A stretch of DNA of 64,000 nucleotides from Biscogniauxia marginata (lineage: Eukaryota; Ascomycota; Sordariomycetes; Xylariales; Xylariaceae). Location of the stretch: positions 806,001 through 870,000 of the forward strand of contig MU404055.1 in the NCBI GenBank assembly GCA_022695795.1, given 5' to 3'. Shown one piece after another: positions 1-10,908 of this stretch. Within the stretch, counting starts at the first letter, position 1, and every line of letters begins with the position of its first letter. The notes under the pieces are model-generated. The model had not been told where the DNA came from, ran no database searches, and worked only from the letters and a program-made list of their open reading frames with translations. The position numbers were made by a program, and so were the translations under genes.

Positions 1-431
1 TCTTTTTTTCCTTTTGACCTGCGCGCCTTCCTGGTCACCCACACGTAACCTCGTCAACCTTTCCAACTGTGACTCCAGCTCCTCCATCTAACCTATTCTT
101 CTATACGCACCAGCACTACCTGCCTTCCAACTACCCAATCCACCTACCTGTTGCCCCCCAGCTTGATCCCACCTCATCTACCATCAACATTGATCGTCCT
201 GGCGCCATGCTTCGGTCCCCGATCTTCTTGATGACGGTTTGGATTCCTCATTACACCTGATCTAACCATCTTTGCCATCACCCAGGCACTTACATTTTCT
301 GCCGCCTTTCCTACTTCTCGCCTTGTTCGACTGAAGCACGGCTTTTTCTGCGCTCGCATCACACTTTCGGCACTTCTCTCACGACATCGGATTCAACTTG
401 TCGCCTTGTCTCCTTGCTGAAGGTCTCCGCT
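1..431. other. upstream/leader region of tad3
   Basis: A pyrimidine-rich stretch without a convincing gene. Small open frames here lack conserved content. The C/T-rich composition just before the ATG at 432 is typical of filamentous-fungal promoters and 5' leaders, so it is most simply the promoter and 5' UTR of the tRNA deaminase gene. Confidence 0.5.
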
Positions 432-2009
432 ATGAGCGATTCCATGAATCAAGTTGTCGAGACGCTCGACCCCGTCTCCAGACGGCTTATTCCTCCGAAT
501 ATTGATTTAGGAACACTTGTGCCTCTCAAGACTACGCTCGAGCTACGAGAGAACCTCTCTCTAGGTCTTGCCTACATCACCCGAGCACCTACCCGCCTTA
601 CCAATGATGTTGTGACGTAAGTACTTAATTTTCAATCGTGTCCCTGTACCTAGCTAATCTTTGGTCCTGCCAGTGTTGCCCGAGCCCTGGCCGGTGACGA
701 TGCGGCTAAGAACCTTCCTCACCTGCGCCGGTGCTGTAAACCCGCTGATCTACCTCCCCACCTCAAGGCGGAATTCATGAATGAAGGAAATGGAAGGGTG
801 ATTCACACTGGGAAGTCCAACTGGCTTTATATTCTACTTGGTCCGAAGGATGAGATGCCGTACGATGAACTTTTGAGAGGTCTCGCCACTGTTGATGGCA
901 TTAGGGATGACATCTTCGTGGGGATCATTCCGGTTCCTCTGCTGGCTCCAACTTCCCAGGTCCAGGCCAACATGTGGTCACAGCAGTTCTGGCAGACTGT
1001 CTATCGAAAGAACAATCCTCTTGGTCCCCATCCTAGCAACATTTGTCGGACTACATCTGCTGTCTCTCGTGATGCCGCCGTCTGGATGACTTTGGCCCAC
1101 CAGATCGCCAAGAAGTCGCACAAAGCCGGCTTTGGAGAACCCATCGGCGCCGTAATCATTAAGCGGACGGTCCCCGGAAAGGCCGACACCGCAAAAGCCG
1201 CTACCGCCAAGGAAGACCCAAAGGCGGACGAGACGCAAACGAACCCAACCAGTCCGGAGCTCGCGAACGACGATGGATTTCAAGGCGATACCTCATCCGC
1301 TAGTGGTAGCGGCCTCGGCCATTCTCCTATTGAGAACAACGCCGTCGAAGCAATTCAAGCCGCCGAGACTATGCCCACTGGTGCAAGAAACCAAAAGTCG
1401 CGCACGGGTAGTCAAGATTCAAATTCTTTTACCCCAGTCACCGAAGATAAAGAGACGACGCAGATCGTGGCGATTGCAGCTGATGCTCGCTGGCATCAAC
1501 AGGACAAGACTGGCCGCACCGGAAACCCTATGGCCCACGCTGCACTAAGAGCCATCAGCATGGTGGCCCAGAAACTAGTCAGGGCTGAAAATCGGTCAAG
1601 CTCAGGACATGATATTATGGATTTCGAGACTTTCCAAGATAAACCTTTACTTCACGACGAGAAAATCGTCTTCGACGCCGAGCACCCATGCCCCGATGGG
1701 TATCTATGCCATGAACTGGAGCTATACATGACGCATGAGCCCTGTATAATGTGCGCTATGGCGATACTGCATTCCCGAATGGGCAGAATCGTCTTCCGTC
1801 ACCGCATGCCATTAACTGGTGGCATGAGCTCCGAGGACCGCGGTCACGACGTTTGTGGCATTTATTCACAGTGCGGGAACAACTCCTGTGGAGGAGGTCA
1901 AGGACTTGGGCTACATTGGCGCAAGGAATTGAACTGGAGTATGTTAGGATGGGAGTGGGAGACAGACGATGCTGAACGTTTGATTGTCGACCCGCATCTA
2001 CACGCATGA
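432..2009 (+). CDS. tad3: tRNA-specific adenosine deaminase subunit Tad3 (ADAT3-like)
   Basis: Two exons, 432-616 and 674-2009, joined over a 57-nt intron (donor GTAAGT, branch-like GCTAATC, acceptor CCAG), give about 506 residues. The C-terminal third is a cytidine/deoxycytidylate deaminase-like fold. The zinc ligands are visible: His350 in MAHAALRAI, and Cys419 and Cys422 in EPCIMC. The catalytic glutamate expected two residues after the histidine (HAE) is Ala352. That is the known signature of the non-catalytic partner, which with Tad2 converts A34 to inosine in tRNA anticodons. The N-terminal half carries the Tad3-specific extension, and a Thr/Ser/Lys/Asp-rich linker at about residues 225-325 looks disordered. 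An in-frame TTG lies upstream, but the ATG at 432 is the natural start. Family assignment is firm; the role of the linker is unknown. Confidence 0.9.
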
Positions 2010-2818
2010 AATTTCTTGATAGAGACTTTGGCTTGAGGCAAGTACAGGAATTAGGTAGTCCTCTTGTCGAAATTGGCATTGTGGAAGAGTCGGGCGTGGA
2101 AGCATTTGTATGTTATTCGATCATACCTGAGGCATCTTAGGCATATCGTGTTGCCTCGTGTTGCGTTGCATTCGACAAGTTAGCCATAAGCCTGATAGTT
2201 CTGTGCCTCTGGGCAGCCGCGAGGAGTAAAGAAATGTTTATTAGCAGCTGACTATATTATGGTGAAATGTGCGTGTCGCATTGTAGCTGGCTGGTTCTTG
2301 AAGGTTCATGTAGTTCTCGGGGGTAATGCATACAAGGTAGGTCCAAAAAGGGGGTTGATGGGTCTGGTTAGTCAGCTAACCCAAATTGGCTCGGCAAGGG
2401 CGACCTTATCTTATCGGTTGCGTCTGTGCCGAGACCTTGCGGGAATCCCTTGCAATGGGCATTGATTATTGCGCAGGACTGGCGAGCCTTCCAAAACTCC
2501 CCACCGAGTACTTTTGCAGCGCATGGGAACATAAGGAGGCATGATATTTGACGCGAACGGAAGCCACCTTTGACCTGGCCCGACTCTCATTTGTGACGAG
2601 TCAATGAAAATGGTCCTTCTTTGACCCTCCCTACTGCCGCTTTCTACGCGCCTTTCACTCTGCGGTGGCGTACCGCACGTTCTCCGTCGCCATCAACAAA
2701 GCCCGGTGTTTCGAACAATTATCACTCCTTCCCCATAGCGTCGATTTTCGACTTTTGATATGGGCCAGAGAGCTGCCACAATTAATCGACATTACAACCC
2801 ATCTTGCCACCATTCATC
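2010..2818. other. intergenic, tad3 3' end and RNase H1 promoter
   Basis: Contains no credible gene. Small open frames on both strands are short and compositionally random. It should hold the tad3 3' UTR and the promoter of the downstream co-directional RNase H1 gene. Confidence 0.5.
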
Positions 2819-3894
2819 ATGCCGACGAGGAGTACGCAGAAGGGCCAAGCGTCAAAGCCCGTCTCGCAGCCCGCCCAGACGAACAAGAAACGCAAAGCCG
2901 ATCCTAAAGCCCAGAAGTTCTACGCTGTACGTGCCGGATTCAATCCAGGCGTTTACCTAACCTACGCAGAATGCCAAGAGCAGACCGCCGGATTCGCTGG
3001 CGCTCTATGTACGTTTGATAGGCGACATGTGCGTGATAACGCCGAATGCTGACGCCTTTCGCACAGTCAGGGCCTTTGAGAACCGCGAGGATGCCGTGGC
3101 CTACGCTGCCGGAAAAAAGGTGCCATCCGCAGCCGACGGCGAGGAGAAGTTCTACGCTATAGCAAGAGGGCGGGAGCCGGGGATCTACACCGACTGGGAA
3201 AGTGCCTCGCTTGTGCTTAAGGGGTCCAAGGCACCAAAATTCAAGAAATTTCCTACTCGCGCCGAGGCGGTGGAGTACATTCGGACACACGGGGACGAGG
3301 CCGCGCAGGAGGCAATCCAGGATGAAGGAGCCGAGCCTCCATCCAAGAAGAGCAAGAGAGCCGCGGTCAAGGAAGAGCTTGATGTCACGCAGGTTTGGAC
3401 GGACGGCAGTAGTCGTGGTAATGGCAAGCTAGGAGCCTCTGCCGGCGTTGGTGTATATTTTGGTGCAAATGACCCAAGGTTGGCATATTCACCACGGATA
3501 GCAAAGGTACTATACTAACACGTCGCACAGGAACGTGTCGGAACGGCTCGGTGGCGAATTGCAGACGAACCAACGAGCTGAGTTAACGGCCATCCTCCGC
3601 GCCTTGGAAATCGTCCCGGTCAAACAGAGCATGCGTATTCACTCGGACAGTAGATATTGTATCAGTTGCGTGACGGAGTGGTACGTGGGTTGGGGCAACA
3701 ACGGCTGGAAAACGAAGACCAAGGAAGATGTGAAGAACAAGGACCTCGTCATAGCCATTCGGGCCAGGATAGACGCGCGGGATGAAGCAGGCGCCAAAAC
3801 GTACTTCCAATTTGTCAAGGGACACGCAACCGACATCGGGAATAATGCAGCTGACGAGCTTGCTACACAGGCTGCTATGAAAAGGCTCAGTTGA
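2819..3894 (+). CDS. ribonuclease H1 with N-terminal hybrid-binding domains
   Basis: Three exons (2819-3008, 3067-3478, 3531-3894) give about 321 residues. Two N-terminal viroplasmin/RNase H1 hybrid-binding repeats are visible: KFYAVRAGFNPGVYLTYAEC at the start, and a second copy around KFYAIARGREPGIYTDWESA. The C-terminal RNase H domain keeps all four metal-binding acids: Asp176 (WTDGSS), Glu218 (NQRAELTA), Asp240 (IHSDSRY) and Asp309 (NNAADELA). The enzyme degrades RNA in RNA/DNA hybrids in nucleus and/or mitochondria. I chose the ATG at 2819 because the longer frame begins at a TTG. The second intron has an unusual GTTGGC donor, but the branch (ACTAAC) and CACAG acceptor are good and the joined DPRNVSERLGG matches the family, so I trust it. 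Confidence 0.93.
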
Positions 3895-5030
3895 ACGTGG
3901 TTTCTTATTACGTGTTGCAGGGCAATCATCAATCGGTGGATGGGAAGGCATTTATTTGATGGAGCGTTCCTCTTATCCGTGTTGTTTGGAATATGTCCGC
4001 TGATGTCCGGGCAAGAATAGGTAGTGAAAGCAAAGCTCTTTTTTTGATATCTCATCTGTACGCATAAGTGATGAGCAGATACCCTTTCCCTCTTTCTTTT
4101 TTTTTCTTCCCAAAGCGATGGTTCGTCTACAGTATCCGTCTGATTACACGTGCTACCTACGAACTTTCCCGTCGTGATAGGGTTGCAGAAATACGAGGAG
4201 CATAGTCCCAAAGTCCAAGTCAACAATCTGAAGGTTTTTATCAATTAACTTTACCGAATTACCTAAAGTATATTGATTCATGTTGCATTGCAGTATTGCG
4301 GTTGTTTATCTTGTGTGACTCCAAGTCTTGAGTAGATTCGTTGTAGCTAGATACCTGATAGATACTACACGCAAATCTACTATAGTCCATACATGTAGTT
4401 ATCATCTGCTTCGAGGTACCTCGATCGAAGGAGGGGTCGTGCGTTGTCGCTGTCTCATCGAGAACTTTCCTTAGCTTCAACCTTTTCTTTTGCTCGTGAC
4501 GGCCATGCAAGGAGACACGCCAAGAGGTCGCGGCTCTGCCGGCCCAAGCGCTTGGAAGATAAGCAAAAGAAAAAAGAAAGTATGTACCTAGGTAGTCATT
4601 GATCGAGCTAGCAGAGACATAGAGACAGAGAGGTGGGGAATTCGCTACCAACATAACTCATACCTTAAGGTGCCTCCTATACTTTTCCGAGCTGTTGCTA
4701 GGTAATTTACCCGGACAGGCATTATTCATTGGTCGTTCTACAAACTCCACAGCGGCCGAATCATTCCAGAAATCGATTTAAACTCCCAGACTAGCTGCTT
4801 GAACCTTTGTTTAGCGGGTCCTTGGTTGACCTCAAAGCTCGTACTCTCTTTCAAAGTGGCGGGTTTTGCATCGTGCCCCCCAAGTTCAAGACGTCCAGAT
4901 GCTTCAATAACACCTACTTCATACGTACCGATTTGCCATCGTGTACCTATTTTGCCTTCTTGTAAGGCCGACCCGGGGGCTACCTGATTTCTTGTGACGC
5001 TCTGCGTACTGGTTACCTGCCAAAGCCAAG
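3895..5030. other. intergenic between RNase H1 and the antiporter
   Basis: No gene recognised. The 201-aa and 131-aa minus-strand open frames here have no recognisable domain; the first overlaps the RNase H1 exon antisense. ACCTA/TAGGT tetranucleotide motifs begin to appear around 4585. Confidence 0.45.
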
Positions 5031-7185
5031 ATGCCGGCTCTTGCCCTCACAAATTTCAACATCATTGTCGGTGTCCTGGGGGGTTGGATCTCATTGTTCG
5101 GTCTGGTGTCGTATCTTCTCAAGGAGAACTACTACTTGTCGGAGGCGCGTAAGTTACCGAGCGAGACAAGGTCCTCGCCGTCGTTGATTTCTAGGCGCAT
5201 AGGGCTGATGGGACCTTTAGTCATCTCTCTCTTGGCTGGTGTAGCCTTTTCGCCGCACGCTACCAATTTTATCCGACCGTTAGAATATGCCGGATCCCAG
5301 GGTATGTGATGTCGAGGCGTACTCGTTTCCCCTTTGGCTCGAGTGCAGCTTTCCTGTCTAAGCCTAGCTATAAGCATGATATACCCCCAGAGGCATGGTC
5401 CAGGGCCAGTGCTCCCGATCAGCTCGTGGTTTTGGCCTAAAGGGGTAATTATTGACCGTTTCCTGTTCATAGAATCCGTGGACTCCATTACTATGCAGTT
5501 TACTCGCCTGGTCCTCGGTATTCAGCTTGTCCTTGCAGGCGTCCAGTTACCAAGCCGCTACCTGAGGAGCGAATGGAAGCCACTAGCTCTTCTTCTTGGG
5601 CCCCTCATGACGGCTATGTGGTTGGCCACAAGCTTGTTAGTCTGGGCTCTTATACCGAACCTGCCATTTCTCCATGCTCTTGCCATTGGAGCTTGCGTGA
5701 CTCCGACTGACCCCGTCTTGTCAAACGTTATCGTCAAGGGGAAGTTCGCCGACCACAACCTCCCAAAGGAGCTTCAAAAGATCATCATCGCCGAATCTGG
5801 AGCCAATGACGGACTTGGTTACCCTTTTCTGTTTCTTGCTTTATATCTTATCAAATATGTTGGTGACGGCGGGGTCGCAGAGCGGGGAGGTGCCAGTCTT
5901 GCAGTTGGCTTATGGTTTGGAGAGACCTGGGGCTACACAATCATCCTAAGTGTGATATACGGCGCGGCCGTAGGCTGGATCGCAAAAGAGCTACTGCACT
6001 ACTGTGAGGAACGCAAGTTTGTGGACCGCGAAAACTTTCTGGTCTTCGCCTTCTCATTGGCATTATTCATCACTGGCACCTGTGGGATGATCGGTAGTGA
6101 TGACATTCTTGCTTGTTTTATAGCCGGGAATGCCTTTACGTGGGATGACTGGTTCCGCCTGGAAACGCTCGATGAGGTTGGTATTAATTATTCATTTCGA
6201 GTATCTTTTCACGACATCTGCTGACTCAAGTATAGTACGCCTTGATACTAAATCTATCTCATTTTGTGGTGCCGATGAGACGATGCGCTAATCTGTTGAT
6301 GTAACTACAGCTCCCTGCAGCCGACAATCGACATGTTGCTCAATGTCGCCATTTTCATGTGGTATGGGGCGGTCTGCCCGTGGCGTAGTTTCATCACCAA
6401 CGACGTTATTCCTGTATATCGACTAATTCCTCTGGGAATCTTAATACTCTTGTTTAGGCGCCTCCCTTTCGTCTTAGCTCTGCACAACAAGATCCCACAA
6501 ATCGAGGACGTACGGCAGGCCATTTTCATGGGATTCTTTGGCCCAATTGGATGCTCGGCCATTTTCTACCTATATATCACACTAGAGTTCATCGATTCGT
6601 TGAATCCCGACCACGGAAATGAACCGAGGTGGGACGTAGCAAACATGAAAGAAAGTGTTAATGTCACCGTCTGGTTTCTGGCAATCTGCAGTGTCGTGAG
6701 TGATCCTAAACGGATGCCAGGGTGCGCAGTCGCTAACTATACAAAAGATTGTTCACGGGCTCAGTATCCCTTTGGGCAAATTCGGCGTCTATTTACCTCG
6801 AACCATCTCAAGAACATTAACGAACTCGGGAAGTAATGATGACGTTCATTCTCAACTTAGCGGCCGGATCACTGTCTTACCTCAGAGTCGCTCTCGAAGT
6901 GGCACTGAAGTCAACGGTCCGATCGAATCACGCGTTGCTTCGGAACGGTCCGTGTTCAGGATTGGCGGTTCTATCATTCCCAAGAGGGAATCCAGAGGGG
7001 AGTTTGAGCTTCAGTCGTCACCATCAAACCTTCCGGACAGATTTGAAAGTGAAAGGAGCAGTGATCAGACCCCTGCATCTACAAAATCCCGAGCTCAAGC
7101 AAGCGTTCACTCGCCAACTATTCCTAGTCGCACAATTCGATTTCCTGGAGGGGAGGTATCACATTACACCAGGGAGCCTCAATAG
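5031..7185 (+). CDS. Nha1-type plasma-membrane Na+(K+)/H+ antiporter
   Basis: Proposed exons are 5031-5148, 5221-5301, 5473-6176, 6321-6695 and 6748-7185, about 571 residues. It is a CPA1-type cation/proton exchanger with roughly twelve hydrophobic helices followed by a hydrophilic, Ser/Arg-rich cytosolic tail. Diagnostic signatures are TPTDPVLSNVIVKGKFADH and SGANDGLGYPFLF; the second holds the ion-binding Asn-Asp pair. The family exports Na+/K+ in exchange for protons and controls salt tolerance and pH. The joins SEA-LISLLAGVAFSPH, YAGSQ-ESVDSITM and AICSV-IVHGLSIPLGK are all in phase and match what I know of fungal homologues. The junction near 6177/6310-6320 is uncertain: the acceptor that keeps the usual SLQ residues is out of frame. 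The C-terminal tail is shorter than in yeast Nha1. Confidence 0.87.
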
Positions 7186-8093
7186 TTTAGAAGTAAAGCT
7201 GCCTTCCAAGTCTCTCTTGAAATGTTGATCACTTTGATATCACCCTTGTCTTAGGCGAAGCTTAGGGGACTGGGAATGTAGGAGCTAAAGTTAACCATTG
7301 ACTATTTGCAGATGTGGGCTATCAACTCAGTTCCATCTACGCAAAATTCGGAGGATTGGAGTGTTACTAGACGGTGGAAGGGTCTCAAATCTAGCCTTGA
7401 GGACCCCTTTGAGTCATTGTCCCACAGTCACATGTCCTACCCTGAAGGACTATGTGAACGGTTTTGCGCAGGGGGGCTAGCATCCACTACATTGGTAGGT
7501 AGATCTGTTGCGCATGTCACTGCTTTTATTGCGGATTCCGAGATGGTGCTGTAGCTGTTGACATCATTCGGAATCCGGAAATTTCTTTATTATAGTAATC
7601 ATTGCCCAGCTTACTTGGAGCCAACGACTGAAACCGGTTAGAAAAGAAAGCATTAGCCAATATAAGCCATGATACCTTCTTAACATCCTTTTTATTAGTA
7701 TAATTGGTTGCCCTATAGCTGCGGCTAGCCTACTTCTTCTACCTTGACTTGCCTTATCGGAATAGGGGAAGAAGCTTCAGCCTTGCAAGTAACCTAGCAT
7801 GTTCCTACGTAGGTAGGAGTTTACCCACCTCTACATAGTAATTGGTTACTCACCTCATAGCACCTCATAGCACAAGGGTGTGTTTTATCACCATCGTCGT
7901 AGCCCGGACCTGGAGCATTCGATAAGAAGTTGGAATGCGGGAAAATGGCGGCCGGCAATACAGGTTGTTGCATTGATTAAAGAGTCCAGGTGATTACTAA
8001 GAATCGTCCGTTAGGCGCAACATTGAAGCGCATAACCGACTTTGCCTAAGTGTGTATGTTCCTGTGTAAGCGTGCGCACCTAGTTATAGTCAT

Positions 8094-8208
8094 ATTACCG
8101 AGATACTTACCCTATTACCGATACTCACCCTATTACCGAAAACTTACCACATGCCCGAGATACTCACTGTTACCGAGATGTTTCAACCTATTACCGAGAT
8201 ATTCACCT
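8094..8208. repeat. degenerate ATTACCGAGATAYTYACC minisatellite
   Basis: About six imperfect head-to-tail copies of a 16-22 bp unit resembling ATTACCGAGATACTCACC lie in this interval, varying in length and sequence between copies. Just downstream (about 8325-8375) a TTAGTTGCCTGT motif also occurs twice. Nothing coding is associated. Confidence 0.75.
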
Positions 8209-9525
8209 GCTTCGCGATGCTTGCGACGCTGCTTCGCAGCTTTGCTGGTAAGGGTCCTGGGTATAGTACCTGAAAAACTAAGCTACCTACCAAGCAATTC
8301 ACTAGTGAGACTATTCGCTAGCTGCAGGCGGGGTTAGTTGCCTGTCAGCGAGGCTTAGTTGCCTGTAAATGAGGCTATTTAATGACGAAGCTGTTTATTT
8401 GTTACTAGTTATATAGATTCGAAGAAGAAACAAGGGGAAAAAAAAATTCTTATAGCAGTAAGCCCTACTAATATATACGGACGCAGAAAAGCGTAGGTCG
8501 GCATACGGCCCGTGTCGAATGCACTCACTCTTGGGGCTGATTGTGGACGAGGATTGATCATATTATGTATTGTATGATGATATAATGATATATTGAATAT
8601 TATATGATTCTGATATATGGATGATTAAGACCAGTACATACCTACCTACCTAGGTGTGGTGGAAAATTACGAAGTCGGCTTGGACCCCGTTAGAAAAATA
8701 TCAATCTCCTTCACCGGCCCCAGTGCTAAGAGAGCTCGTCTACGTGCATGATGCAGATAAAGGTCTAGAATTAAAGAGACATAAACTTCGCTCTGGACCT
8801 GGCCGAGAGTAAGGTTCCAGTGAACCAATCTTGAGCACAGGGTTGCCTGGTGACGAAAAAAGGCGCTACGGTAGGGTCGCCAGAGTGCAACCCTCCATGA
8901 TGCAGGTGTAAAGTATGATCGGGCAATTACTATATGCACATCGAAAAGGCTGTCTAGAGGAGATATGCTGACATACTGGGAGGAGGGCAAGCTGAGCAGA
9001 AATGGAACTGCTTACTTTGATAAGGTTCGTGGCGCCCTGCCAGTGAGAGATATTTCCGCGAGCTTCGAACCTAGCACGCGAACACGGGCCTGTGCTGTCT
9101 CATGTATGGTGGCAATTCAAGTCCCTCCATCGTCAGGATTAATATTGCGGGGGGGTTCGGATGTGGTTCTTGGTTCTCATGTGCGTACTACTGTATTGAT
9201 TCACATATCACGCACTGCCCAGAGCTGAATTTGATCAGGAGTTTGCTTGCATATTCACTTACATGGTGACCCGCGAGATAGGAGCTGCATCGTAAGCTGG
9301 CAAGCCAATGCGTACATGATGATTCAGAGAGCTACCTAATGTCACCGGCATCCCTCTTATCTACGGCCGTTGCCGGATGCATCACAATACGTACCACATG
9401 TCGGGAGTACGAAGTATTCGGATTGGCGATGAGATATGTAGGTAGGGTACTTACTCTACGCACACACGGGCATAGACTAGTCGATACATAATGCACCTGC
9501 TAGGTGAGCCTCAGGTTTGTAATAG

Positions 9526-9565
9526 GCTAGTTAGTTAGTTAGTTAGTTAGTTGCTTAGTTAGTTA
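9526..9565. repeat. TTAG microsatellite
   Basis: A run of TTAG tetranucleotides with one interrupted unit. It is not the TTAGGG telomere repeat. Confidence 0.85.
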
Positions 9566-9646
9566 CTTCGGTTACGCTATACATACGTCAACAACCTCTA
9601 TATCCATCTCTTAGTAAAATGCCATCTTGGTAGCCCTCGTTGTTAG

Positions 9647-9660
9647 CCCCCCCCCCCCCC
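9647..9660. repeat. poly-C homopolymer
   Basis: A run of about twelve or more cytosines. Length is likely polymorphic or assembly-sensitive. Confidence 0.85.
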
Positions 9661-10842
9661 TTTATTAATGGTGGCGGGGAAAGAGAGTGTGTGCGAAGAA
9701 CGGAGGCCATACAGAAAGCTCTGATATGATATCGATGGGCGAGTGCAGCCGGGGAGGACGCATCTCAAGTGGATTCACCCGGCCTTAAAGCTGTCGGTGG
9801 CCGGCTTGGACTCGTGGGCTCCAGTCATGCACTATAGATGCACTTTAAATACCTAGTGTGCCTGAGCGAGTGTCGCAAAGTAAACGCAACCATACGATAT
9901 ATGTATGGATCCGCAGCACCGCCTATCGCCTATCGCCATCTATCGATAGGCAGCTAACAGGAAGGACGGTGCTGAGGTGTCCATTAAACGAGATTACTAC
10001 GCTGGCAGCGCTAAGACCTTAACTAGCATCTTTTAGGGGGGGGCCAGGGAGGCTTGGGGTTTCTGGGCCTTGCTGGGCAAACTTTCAACCTCGCCTTGCC
10101 GAAAACCCCCAGTACTCGAATCCAATTGAGATAAACACGAAAACCCCGTTTTCTGCCGATGACAGGGTTTCGAGGGCCTGCCACACTCCCATTGCCTTCC
10201 ACCGCCCTCTCCACTTTGTGTGTCGGCGCCTTGACGCTCAGGGTCCTCGACAACTTGACTTCCCTCCACGATACTATCTTCATCAAACCCGTTCCAACCC
10301 AGCTATAGAGACGTTCACGATAGAGAGCGCTCCATCGAAGCTCTCAATTCGCCACCCACGCAGTACATACCAGAGCTTTCTGTTGGCCACTACGCATCCT
10401 TGGGCTCCAATTTCTCATACACCGACAGTATTCAAATCAACCCTGGGAGCTCCGACTGCCAGCAATTTTTCACCGATCAACGCCAATAAGACACGTTGTG
10501 TGCGCGCCCTCGCCGGGAACCATCGAGACAGAACACAAGGATTATCGCTGCCATCGTCGATAACTTGATTCGCATCAACAAAGGCGCAATTGGGGATTCC
10601 CGGGCATCGATAGCGCCTCCGTAAGCTCAGCTGTCATCAATTGAGTTCGGCTAGGATCATCATGTTGCTCTGAGCCACTAGAGGCTGCCACGTTAACCTG
10701 CTGGATCTGCCTTTTTACTCCGGGTATCGCTATTACATCTAACGGAATAGTCGGGTTTCCGCCACAACGCACAATATCTGTACCAACTTCCTCCGCCCAG
10801 GCACTGTGTCAAGTGACTACCTACTGCCTCTGCGTAACGACG

Positions 10843-10872
10843 ACGGACGAGCGAGCGAGCGAGCAAGCAAGG
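10843..10872. repeat. AGCG/AGCA microsatellite in the 5' leader
   Basis: A short run of GAGC/AAGC tetranucleotides about 40-65 bases before the start codon of the Mga2-like gene. Confidence 0.7.
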
Positions 10873-10908
10873 GCTAGGGCGATTGGGGAGGATCGTGCTT
10901 GTTAGGTC

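Larger units (their letters stand above)
7186..10908. other. long intergenic region with several degenerate repeats
   Basis: No gene recognised in about 3.7 kb. It holds a degenerate minisatellite near 8094-8208, duplicated short motifs near 7857 and 8330, AT-rich dinucleotide stretches around 8560-8630, a TTAG run near 9530, a poly-C run near 9648, and from about 10200 the C/T-rich leader of the Mga2-like gene. Small open frames here (up to 116 codons) show no conserved motifs. Confidence 0.5.

Noticed and set aside
9526..9565. telomere-like repeat
   Set aside because: The unit is TTAG, not TTAGGG, and it lies inside ordinary spacer DNA.
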